Assembly: GCA_036265345.1 (NCBI GenBank)
Contig: DATAPE010000014.1
Location: 1 to 13,475, forward strand
Length of the DNA stretch: 13,475 nt
Source of the DNA: DATAPE01 sp036265345
GTDB taxonomy: Bacteria; Actinomycetota; CADDZG01; WHSQ01
Direction of reading: 5' to 3'
Part shown: one piece after another, positions 1 to 5,871 of the stretch
How positions within the stretch are numbered: position 1 is the stretch's first letter
Layout: every line of letters begins with the position of its first letter
Translations under genes and position numbers: made by a program
Notes under the pieces: generated by a model
Seen by the model: only the letters and a program-made list of their open reading frames with translations
Told to the model about the DNA's origin: nothing
Database searches by the model: none

Positions 1-468
1 TTCTACCTCCGAACGGGAAAACGCATGACCGAGAGGAGATGGGCGGTAACGCTTGCCTTCCGGGAGCCTCCGAAGCAGATGTTTCGCGAGGTTGAGGTGC
101 GAGGGCCGGGGCGAACCCATCTGACGATGGAGATGGGGCCCAACGAAGGCATCGCGGTTTCATTTCTGGCTAAAGTGCCGGGCCCTTCCATCGAGATCGC
201 TCCTGCCCGGATGGAGTTCCGCTACGCGGGCTCTTTCGGTTCTGAGCTGATCGAGGCCTACGAGCGACTGATCCACGATGCCCTCGTGGGAGACCGCACA
301 TTGTTCACGAGATGCGATGGGATAGAACGCGTCTGGGAGCTTGTTGAAAGGGTCATCGAAGATCCACCACCCATCCATCCCTACCCGCAGGGAACATGGG
401 GGCCGAAGGCGGCCGAGGAGCTGATAGCACCTCTACGATGGCACCTGCCCGAAGAGCCTTCGCCGTGA
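1..468 (+). CDS. zwf: Glucose-6-phosphate dehydrogenase, C-terminal part (5' end outside window)
   Basis: This is the last 155 codons of an NADP-linked glucose-6-phosphate dehydrogenase, the cytoplasmic enzyme that oxidises glucose-6-phosphate to 6-phosphogluconolactone and opens the oxidative pentose phosphate pathway. The frame is open from base 1. The codons before the internal ATG at 25 already read FYLRTGKRM, the family motif, so that ATG is not the start. Further family marks are FREPP, the AYERL segment followed by GDRTLF near residues 85-98, and GTWGP close to the C-terminus. The usual length is about 500 residues, so roughly the first 350 lie upstream. The stop TGA (466-468) overlaps the GTG start of the next gene in the string GTGA, which suggests coupled translation. 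The identification is firm; nothing can be said about the N-terminal half. Confidence 0.95.
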   Translation, partial: FYLRTGKRMTERRWAVTLAFREPPKQMFREVEVRGPGRTHLTMEMGPNEGIAVSFLAKVPGPSIEIAPARMEFRYAGSFGSELIEAYERLIHDALVGDRTLFTRCDGIERVWELVERVIEDPPPIHPYPQGTWGPKAAEELIAPLRWHLPEEPSP

Positions 469-1043
469 GCGAACGGATCGATTTCTTCTTCGACCCGCGC
501 TGTCCGTGGGCCTGGCGCACGTCGAAATGGGCGCGCGAGCTCGAGCGCCGCGGGATCGTGACAGTCGAGTGGCGCTGGTTCAGCCTCAGCGTCGTGAACG
601 AGGGCTCCGAAGATGTCTTGGACGGTGTGGAGGACCCCGGCGCGGCGGCTTTGCGAACGCTTGCCCTCGTCAAGGGAGCATCGGGAAATCAGAAGTCGGG
701 TGAGTTGTACGCCGCTATCGGTAACCAAACATTCGAGGCTGAGCGGCGCTTGACCACCAGGCTATTGCGAGCTGCCCTCGCGGATGCTGGGTTGGATGGA
801 GATCTGGTCGATGCCGCGGTATCGGACTCCTCAACTAAGGAAGCGGTTCTGGTCGACCATCGCCTGGCCTCAGAGCGCGTCGGGGCGTTCGGCGTACCCA
901 CGATCATTCTGCCCTCCGGGCGAGGGATCTTTGGGCCGGTCGTCGAGGACGAGGGGGCCGATGACCCGGTCGAGCTGTGGACCCACGTGCGGTGGTTGAT
1001 CGATAAGGCGGGGTTCTACGAGCTGAAGAGGGAGCGGAACTAA
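465..1043 (+). CDS. DsbA-family thioredoxin-fold protein, Rv2466c-like, with CPWA active site
   Basis: This 192-residue protein has the DsbA-like thioredoxin fold. It begins with a beta strand (IDFFFDP) that leads straight into C13-P-W-A-W, and it carries the fold's cis-proline loop as GVPT (P145). The pattern around the active site resembles Mycobacterium tuberculosis Rv2466c, a mycothiol-dependent reductase. No signal peptide is visible, so it is probably cytoplasmic. C13 is the only cysteine, so there is no resolving cysteine in a CxxC motif. A monothiol mechanism with a low-molecular-weight thiol such as mycothiol is an inference. I chose GTG at 465: it overlaps the zwf stop by 4 nt, has GAAGAG 8 nt upstream, and puts the first strand at the N-terminus as in relatives. 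ATG at 438 is the alternative and would add nine residues. Its stop TAA shares bases with the convergent chdC stop. Substrate unknown. Confidence 0.85.
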   Translation: MSERIDFFFDPRCPWAWRTSKWARELERRGIVTVEWRWFSLSVVNEGSEDVLDGVEDPGAAALRTLALVKGASGNQKSGELYAAIGNQTFEAERRLTTRLLRAALADAGLDGDLVDAAVSDSSTKEAVLVDHRLASERVGAFGVPTIILPSGRGIFGPVVEDEGADDPVELWTHVRWLIDKAGFYELKRERN

Positions 1044-1708
1044 GGAAGATCGGCGATCGCGGCCGCCAGCTCCTTGCGGATGCCCGTAACGAACGGGATC
1101 TCGAGTTTCGTGTAACGTCGCGCCTCGGTCCCCCGCAGGCGCCGTATCAGATCGACGAGGCGATCCACGGAATCGGCCTCGAACGCGAGGATCCATTCGT
1201 AGTCGCCCAGCCCGAACGCGCTCGTGGTATTCGCGAGTACGTCGGGGTACTCGCGTCCGGCCCCCCCATGAACCCGCAGAAGCTCGCCGCGCTCCTTGGG
1301 ATCGAGCAGGTACCACTCGGGGGTTCGAACATATGGATAAACGGTGAAGTACTTCTTCGGAGGCTCGCCTTTCACGAAGGCAGGAAGATGATCCTTGGCG
1401 AACTCCGCGGGACGGACGATGCCCAGGAACGAGTGGGTGGGCTGCAGCGAGCGCCCCAGCTGGGTGCGGCGAAAGGCTACGGACAGATCCTGGATGTCGT
1501 CGACCGAATCGGCGACCCACCAGAACGCCAGGTCCTCGGTGGCGGTGAATCCGGCAGTGGAGTAGATGCCGCGCACGTGCACGCGGCCGCTCCATTCGTC
1601 GAACAATGCCTGGGCTTCCTTAACTGCGACGTCTCGGTCGGATTCGGGTAGTCGCTCGGGGACGGCCTTGAAGACCGGATAACCGGCTGCTACCAGCTCG
1701 TCGGACAT
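1040..1708 (-). CDS. chdC: Coproheme decarboxylase (ChdC/HemQ), chlorite dismutase family
   Basis: ChdC performs the last step of the coproporphyrin-dependent heme pathway: oxidative decarboxylation of two propionates of coproheme III to give heme b, using peroxide. The 222-residue length is normal for the short actinobacterial form. The catalytic tyrosine is seen as Y124 in VYPYVRT, a distal histidine as H107 in DHLPAF, and the proximal heme-ligand histidine as H147 in RVHGG. From memory, the 17- and 23-residue spacings between these match H118, Y135 and H158 of the Corynebacterium diphtheriae enzyme. GDYEW and the LRGTEARRYT region are also typical. It is the last gene of the hemE-hemH-hemY-chdC block. 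A TAGTGT element ends exactly 7 nt before the ATG and overlaps the hemY stop, so this gene may also be read from its own leaderless transcript. Identification is firm. Confidence 0.95.
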   Translation of the reverse strand: MSDELVAAGYPVFKAVPERLPESDRDVAVKEAQALFDEWSGRVHVRGIYSTAGFTATEDLAFWWVADSVDDIQDLSVAFRRTQLGRSLQPTHSFLGIVRPAEFAKDHLPAFVKGEPPKKYFTVYPYVRTPEWYLLDPKERGELLRVHGGAGREYPDVLANTTSAFGLGDYEWILAFEADSVDRLVDLIRRLRGTEARRYTKLEIPFVTGIRKELAAAIADLP

Positions 1709-1715
1709 GAGCCCG

Positions 1716-1721
1716 ACACTA
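1716..1721 (-). promoter_or_regulatory. Candidate -10 element (TAGTGT) for leaderless chdC
   Basis: On the minus strand TAGTGT fits TANNNT and is followed by exactly 7 nt before the ATG of chdC (1708), which places the expected transcription start at or next to the A of the ATG. There is no Shine-Dalgarno sequence in that space. TAG is at the same time the stop codon of hemY. No convincing -35 is seen, which is common for actinobacterial leaderless promoters. Inferred from motif and spacing only. Confidence 0.5.
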
Positions 1722-3110
1722 CCCGTCTGATGCCGCTACGAACGCGAGCGCGCGTGCCGCCGCCTGCCGGCCCTGACGCACACAGTCCGGAAGACCCGAA
1801 CCGCGATAGGCAGCCCCGGCCAACTCGATCCCGGGAGTGGCGGCGACGGCAGTATCGATCTTCTCCAGCAGCGACAGGTGACCGACCCGATAGTGAGGCA
1901 GCCCCCGGTCCCATCGGTAGAGCTTCCAGGTCTGCAGCGCTTCTGTCAGCTCGAGCGCCTCTTTCACCTCGCCCTCGATCAGACCGATGAGGTCGTCGTC
2001 ATCTAAAGCCAGCGACGCCTCGCGATCGGTGCGGCCGACGAAGCACCTAAGCACCAGTCGGGGATCGCCGGGCGCGGCCCCCGGCCACTTGGTCGAGTAC
2101 CAGGTGCACGCCGTCAAGGTCCGGTGGTCGCGGCTGGGAACGAGGAACCCACTACCGGTGCGGGGAAGCTTCTCTTGGCCCCCCGCGTAAACGAGCACGG
2201 CTACCGCCGAGGACGCGTACTGGATCCGGTAGAGCTGCCGAGCGGCTTCGGGATTTATCGCATCGATCAGATCGCCCGCCGAGTATGCCGGTACTGCGAG
2301 GATCGCGGCGTCCGCTTTGAGCGCGGAGCCCTCGTCTAACTGGATCGAGTAGCCGCCGGGTCCGCCCTCTATGCTCACCGCGCGGGTGCCGGTCCTCATC
2401 CTCACCTGCGGTAGCGAATGCGCCAGCGAATCCACCAACCGCTGCATCCCACCGGGCAGGCCGAGGAACGGAGGTGGCCCCTCCGGAAGCTCGCCTTCGC
2501 GCTGCGCCTTCCCCAAACCGCGGGTGAGGCTGGCGGAGCTCCGCGCCACCGCATCCAGCGGGGGCATGCCGGCCGCGAGGCTGATGTCGTCGGCCGTACC
2601 AGCGCGGCTCCCTCCGAGCAGGGGGTCGACGACTCGCTCGAGCAGCTGGCCGCCCAGGCGTCGTCGCACCAGGTCGCCTACCGAGATGTCGTCACCCGTC
2701 AGCTTGCCCGGAGCCACCAGATCCCAGAGGGCACGGATCTTGGTATCGACGGGCAACAGGTCGCTGCCGAGTATCGAAGAAGCGCCGGTGGGAAGGCCGA
2801 ACGCCCAATCCGAGGGCAGGGCTTTCATCTTCTCCCCACTCCAGATATGGGCGCCGAAGACACTGGGCGCGATCAAGTCATCGTGCAGCCCGAGATCGGT
2901 GCAGAGCTGCAGGATCGCGGGGTCCCGTGCCACGAACGCGTCCGCGCCCGCCTCGTAGGTGATGCCGTCCTCGTGCTCCGTCAGGATCTTTCCACCCAGC
3001 CGGGCATCGCCTTCGACAAGTGTGACTTCGAGATCGTCTCCCCTGCTGGCGAGCGTGTGTGCTGCCGCAAGACCTGTGATCCCGCCTCCGATAACCACGA
3101 CCGAGCTCAC
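1719..3110 (-). CDS. hemY: Coproporphyrinogen III oxidase, FAD-dependent (CgoX, HemY type)
   Basis: This 463-residue flavoenzyme of the protoporphyrinogen oxidase family should oxidise coproporphyrinogen III to coproporphyrin III with oxygen, given the chdC partner. The N-terminus has the Rossmann dinucleotide motif VVVIGGGITGLAAAH (residues 4-18), followed by an acidic ribose-binding residue (E33) and LGGKI. YEAGADAF near residues 52-59 corresponds to the family's E-x-G-x-D-x-F motif, LPGGMQRL lies mid-protein, and GSGLPDCVRQG near the C-terminus is the second FAD-contact motif. The start is GTG (3110-3108), which overlaps the hemH stop TGA by the usual 4-nt arrangement; GAAGAGGG lies about 10 nt upstream. 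No membrane segment is evident. Use of coproporphyrinogen rather than protoporphyrinogen is inferred from pathway context. Confidence 0.93.
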   Translation of the reverse strand: MSSVVVIGGGITGLAAAHTLASRGDDLEVTLVEGDARLGGKILTEHEDGITYEAGADAFVARDPAILQLCTDLGLHDDLIAPSVFGAHIWSGEKMKALPSDWAFGLPTGASSILGSDLLPVDTKIRALWDLVAPGKLTGDDISVGDLVRRRLGGQLLERVVDPLLGGSRAGTADDISLAAGMPPLDAVARSSASLTRGLGKAQREGELPEGPPPFLGLPGGMQRLVDSLAHSLPQVRMRTGTRAVSIEGGPGGYSIQLDEGSALKADAAILAVPAYSAGDLIDAINPEAARQLYRIQYASSAVAVLVYAGGQEKLPRTGSGFLVPSRDHRTLTACTWYSTKWPGAAPGDPRLVLRCFVGRTDREASLALDDDDLIGLIEGEVKEALELTEALQTWKLYRWDRGLPHYRVGHLSLLEKIDTAVAATPGIELAGAAYRGSGLPDCVRQGRQAAARALAFVAASDG

Positions 3111-4012
3111 GCGGGGAGAGCCCTCTTCACGACCGCGGCCAGGGCATCGATGAAGCCGGGGTCGTCGTTAGGGGACGGCGTTCTCGCCAGCGGCAACTCG
3201 AGCTGATCGGCCAGTTTTCGAGCCTCGATATCGACGTCGTACAGCACCTCCAGGTGGTCGGCCACGAAGCCGCAGGGACACACGACCACTGCCGGAGCAC
3301 CCTCTTTCTTCAGTCGAGGGAGAACCTCCAGGATATCGGGGCCGATCCACGGATCGGTGGTGCGGCCGGCGCTCTGCCACGCCGTTTCCCATGTGGCGAT
3401 GCCCGCGCGCGAGGCGACCGCCTCCGCGGTCTCGCGCAGCTGGTCGGGATAGGGATCGCCCGATCGCAGGATCCGCTCCGGCAAGCTGTGTGCGGTGAAG
3501 AGCACGATGCTGCCGTCACGAGCCGCCTCGGGTAATTCGTCTCGCGCCGTGTGCACGGCGCGCGTGAGGAAGGCCAGATAACCAGGCTCCAGGTGCCAGC
3601 TCGGGATCATCGTGAAGGCTCCCGTCCACCCGCAGTCCCCTGCGGCTGCCACCACGCGATTCTCATAATCGCCCACGCTCATCGACGAAAAGTGCGGCGC
3701 AAGGACGAGGCCCACCGCGTGATCGATCCCATCGGTCTTCATCTTTGCTACCGCGTCTTCGATGCGCGGAGGCGCGTGCTTCTGACCGATGTAAACGGCC
3801 ACGTTGTCGAGCCGGCTGCCGATCCCCTCGGCTTGAGCGGTGGTGATCGCGAGCAGAGGGGAGTGTCCGCCGATCGCCCGGTAACGCGAGGTGAGCTCTT
3901 CTAGCTGATCGGGAGATGGGGGCCGGCCACGCCGGATGTCGGTGTAATAGGCCTCGACCTCCGACAGATCGCGGGGAGTGCCGTAGGCCATGACCAGAAC
4001 CCCGGTGGTCAT
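3107..4012 (-). CDS. hemH: Coproporphyrin III ferrochelatase (CpfC, HemH)
   Basis: This ferrochelatase inserts ferrous iron into coproporphyrin III in this pathway variant. With ATG at 4012 the product is 301 residues. The conserved metal-inserting histidine is H175 in LFTAHSLPERI, and the conserved glutamate is E255 in CGFVADHLEVLYDVD. An N-terminal GVLVMAYGTP and the IGGHSPL motif near residue 47 also fit. The chosen ATG overlaps the hemE stop in an ATGA string; a second in-frame ATG four codons earlier (4024) is possible. A much longer open frame upstream of this lies inside hemE and is not coding. The protein has only three cysteines (127, 245, 247) and no C-terminal extension, so it lacks a full ligand set for the [2Fe-2S] cluster known in some actinobacterial ferrochelatases. 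Confidence 0.94.
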   Translation of the reverse strand: MTTGVLVMAYGTPRDLSEVEAYYTDIRRGRPPSPDQLEELTSRYRAIGGHSPLLAITTAQAEGIGSRLDNVAVYIGQKHAPPRIEDAVAKMKTDGIDHAVGLVLAPHFSSMSVGDYENRVVAAAGDCGWTGAFTMIPSWHLEPGYLAFLTRAVHTARDELPEAARDGSIVLFTAHSLPERILRSGDPYPDQLRETAEAVASRAGIATWETAWQSAGRTTDPWIGPDILEVLPRLKKEGAPAVVVCPCGFVADHLEVLYDVDIEARKLADQLELPLARTPSPNDDPGFIDALAAVVKRALPA

Positions 4013-5034
4013 TGCGGTTGCCATCCGTGGACGAGGTCCACCAGCCGGGCGAGAAGGTCCGGGTCGGTCTCGGGGAGCACACCGTGACCGAGATTGAACA
4101 CATGCGCGCGGCCCCCGCCGCGCGCGAGGACGTCCTTGGCTTTGCTCTCCACGATCTCCCAGGGGGCCAAACAGACCGCGGGATCGAGGTTTCCCTGCAC
4201 GGTGACAGACTCGTTCACGCCTGCGCGCGCCACATCGAGGGACACCGTCCAATCGACCCCGATCACGTCTGCCCCCGCCTCGGTCATCAGACCTAGCAGC
4301 GCGCTGGTGCCCACGCCGAAGTGGATCCGAGGCACCCCCAGGTCTGCCAGGCCCCCCAGGATCTTGCGCGCCGCAGGCATCGCGTAACGGCTGTAGTCCG
4401 CCGCGTCGAGCGCGCCTACCCAGCTGTCGAAGAGCTGCACCGCAGATGCCCCCGCGGCGACTTGCGCTCGTAGGAATGCGCCGGCCGCATCGGCAAGGAC
4501 CTCCATGAGTCGGTCCCATGTCTGCGGTTCGGAGTACATCAAGGCCTTGGTGCGGGCGTGCGTCTTCGAGGGCCCCCCATCGATCAGGTAACACGCAAGT
4601 GTGAAGGGCGCGCCGGCGAAACCGATCAGCGGCACTTCGAGCTCACCGGTGAGCATCGCGATCGCATCCAGGACGTCCGGGACCCCCGCGGCAGGGTCGA
4701 ACGGCTGAAGGCGGTCCACGTCGCTCAGGCTGCGGATCGGTTCGTCGATGACCGGACCGATCCCCGGCCGGATCTCGAGAGTCACCCCCAAGGCCTGCAA
4801 GAGCACCACGATGTCGCTGAACAGGATCGCAGCGTCGACGCCGAGGCGGCGTACCGGCTGCAGCGTGACCTGAGCGGCAAGCTCGGGCGTGTGACACATC
4901 TCCAGCATGCCGAACCGTTCCCTCAGGGCGCGGTACTCGGGAAAGCTGCGTCCGGCCTGCCGCATGAACCACACCGGAACGTGGTCGGTCGGCTCTCCGC
5001 GACAAGCACGAAGGAACGTGTCCGAGCGAGGCAT
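4009..5034 (-). CDS. hemE: Uroporphyrinogen decarboxylase (HemE)
   Basis: HemE removes four acetate carboxyl groups from uroporphyrinogen III to give coproporphyrinogen III, the branch-point compound used by the three following genes. The 341-residue product is of normal family length. The substrate-binding motif VWFMRQAGR lies at residues 21-29 and ends with R29. The catalytic aspartate is D74 in LFSDIVV. GVDWT, QGNLDP and FNLGHGVLPETD in the C-terminal part are typical. The ATG at 5034 gives the normal N-terminus; an in-frame extension to 5106 would run into mobA on the other strand and shows no family similarity. No Shine-Dalgarno sequence precedes the ATG, but TACGCT ends 7 nt before it, so a leaderless transcript is likely. 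It is the first gene of the heme block and is divergent from mobA. Confidence 0.95.
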   Translation of the reverse strand: MPRSDTFLRACRGEPTDHVPVWFMRQAGRSFPEYRALRERFGMLEMCHTPELAAQVTLQPVRRLGVDAAILFSDIVVLLQALGVTLEIRPGIGPVIDEPIRSLSDVDRLQPFDPAAGVPDVLDAIAMLTGELEVPLIGFAGAPFTLACYLIDGGPSKTHARTKALMYSEPQTWDRLMEVLADAAGAFLRAQVAAGASAVQLFDSWVGALDAADYSRYAMPAARKILGGLADLGVPRIHFGVGTSALLGLMTEAGADVIGVDWTVSLDVARAGVNESVTVQGNLDPAVCLAPWEIVESKAKDVLARGGGRAHVFNLGHGVLPETDPDLLARLVDLVHGWQPQ

Positions 5035-5041
5035 GCGCGAC

Positions 5042-5047
5042 AGCGTA
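5042..5047 (-). promoter_or_regulatory. hemE: Candidate -10 element (TACGCT) for leaderless hemE
   Basis: On the minus strand TACGCT fits TANNNT, with exactly 7 nt between it and the hemE ATG at 5034. The predicted transcription start coincides with the start codon. The gap to the opposing mobA -10 element is 10 bp, so the two promoters overlap. No good -35 is visible. Inferred from motif and spacing. Confidence 0.55.
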
Positions 5048-5057
5048 GGGGAGCCGC

Positions 5058-5063
5058 TAGGGT
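5058..5063 (+). promoter_or_regulatory. mobA: Candidate -10 element (TAGGGT) for leaderless mobA
   Basis: TAGGGT fits TANNNT and ends exactly 7 nt before the GTG start at 5071, mirroring the arrangement at hemE on the other strand. GCGACA at 5037-5042 is a possible weak -35, but with a short 15-nt spacer. No Shine-Dalgarno sequence fits between the element and the GTG. Inferred from motif and spacing. Confidence 0.5.
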
Positions 5064-5070
5064 CCGAGCG

Positions 5071-5634
5071 GTGACGTTCGACGCGCTCATCCTGGCAGGC
5101 GGGCACAGCACGCGTCTGGGCGGGGCGGACAAGGCGCTGGTCGTGGTCGGGGGCAGGACCCTTCTGGAGCGCGCCGTGGACGCGGTCTCAGGCGCTCAGC
5201 AGACGATCGTGGCCGGGCCGGTCCGCGAACTCTCGGCCCCCGTCACCTGGGTGCAGGAAGACCCCCCGGGAGCCGGACCGGGGGCCGCGCTCGCGGCAGG
5301 GTGTCGCCTCGTTCGGGCCGAGCTCGTCGTGGTCCTTGCCGTGGACCATCCGCTGGTGACTCGGGACGACATCGGCCACCTACTGGAGGGCGTCCAGGGG
5401 GACGGAGCCATCGCGGTTGATCCCGGCGGCTGGGAGCAACCGCTTGTCGCCGTATACCGGCGAGAAGCCCTCACCGCCACCGTGGCTCGTTCGCGCCGCA
5501 CCATCGGGGCCCGGGTCGGGGACCTCGTCGGTAACCTCGAGCTCGGCCGGGTCGAGCTGGGTGAGGCTGCGGCCGATTGCGACACGTGGGAAGCCATTGA
5601 AACGGTCCGGCGACGGGCGAGCATGCGGGGGTGA
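5071..5634 (+). CDS. mobA: Molybdenum cofactor guanylyltransferase (MobA-like)
   Basis: This 187-residue protein has the nucleotidyltransferase GT-A fold of MobA, which transfers GMP from GTP to molybdopterin to form the guanine dinucleotide cofactor. The N-terminal signature LAGGHSTRLGGADKA (residues 8-22) contains the loop that contacts GTP, including K21. GPGAALAAG follows near residue 69, and D92 in VLAVDHPLVT sits where the family has its metal-binding aspartate. The ending DCDTWEAIE resembles the D-x-D-T-x-E-D motif of relatives. The start is GTG at 5071: it directly precedes the LAGG strand and has a -10 element 7 nt upstream. The frame stays open back to 4558, but that part lies inside hemE on the other strand. 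A small gene of the DUF6457 type follows 3 nt after the stop. A related sugar or CTP-dependent transferase (MocA type) is a less likely alternative. Confidence 0.85.
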   Translation: MTFDALILAGGHSTRLGGADKALVVVGGRTLLERAVDAVSGAQQTIVAGPVRELSAPVTWVQEDPPGAGPGAALAAGCRLVRAELVVVLAVDHPLVTRDDIGHLLEGVQGDGAIAVDPGGWEQPLVAVYRREALTATVARSRRTIGARVGDLVGNLELGRVELGEAAADCDTWEAIETVRRRASMRG

Positions 5635-5636
5635 TC
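5627..5636 (+). promoter_or_regulatory. Strong Shine-Dalgarno sequence of the DUF6457-type gene
   Basis: GGGGGTGATC matches 9 of 10 bases of GGAGGTGATC, the complement of the usual 16S rRNA 3' end. The G-run ends 6 nt before the ATG at 5638, and the site overlaps the mobA stop TGA. It supports this start and suggests that this gene, unlike mobA, is translated as the internal gene of an operon. Confidence 0.65.
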
Positions 5637-5637
5637 G

Positions 5638-5871
5638 ATGTTCGACGAATGGGTAGACGAGCTGTGCGTTGCGCTGGGCATCCGGGACGACTTCGATGTC
5701 GATGCCGTTCTCGAGCTTGCCAGGGACTCGGCGCACGAGATCGAGAGGCGCGCGGCCCCCGTTACGACGTTCCTGGTGGGCCTCGCGGCAGGGCGTGCAG
5801 GCGGAGGTGACGCGGTAAGCGACACCTTGGCTACTGTGCTGTCTCTCCTCCGGCAACGAGCTTCCGGATGA
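5638..5871 (+). CDS. Small DUF6457-type protein, companion of MobA
   Basis: This 77-residue, mainly helical and rather acidic protein starts MFDEWVDELCVALGI. It resembles the small DUF6457 domain that in Actinobacteria is found beside MobA or fused to its C-terminus. It has no catalytic motif, signal peptide or membrane segment that I can recognise. Only 3 nt separate it from the mobA stop, and a near-perfect Shine-Dalgarno sequence precedes the ATG, so it is very probably expressed with mobA and acts in molybdenum cofactor synthesis. That role is inferred from context. Its last 41 nt overlap the 3' end of the convergent glycosyltransferase gene. The family name comes from memory of the sequence pattern and position and should be treated as likely, not proven. 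Confidence 0.75.
   Translation: MFDEWVDELCVALGIRDDFDVDAVLELARDSAHEIERRAAPVTTFLVGLAAGRAGGGDAVSDTLATVLSLLRQRASG

Noticed and set aside
4013..4594. N-terminal extension of hemH into hemE
   Set aside because: It lies within hemE in another frame, shows no ferrochelatase similarity, and the ATG overlapping the hemE stop gives the normal protein start.
5035..5106. N-terminal extension of hemE past 5034
   Set aside because: It would overlap the start of mobA, has no similarity to HemE, and lacks a ribosome binding site; ATG 5034 gives the family N-terminus.
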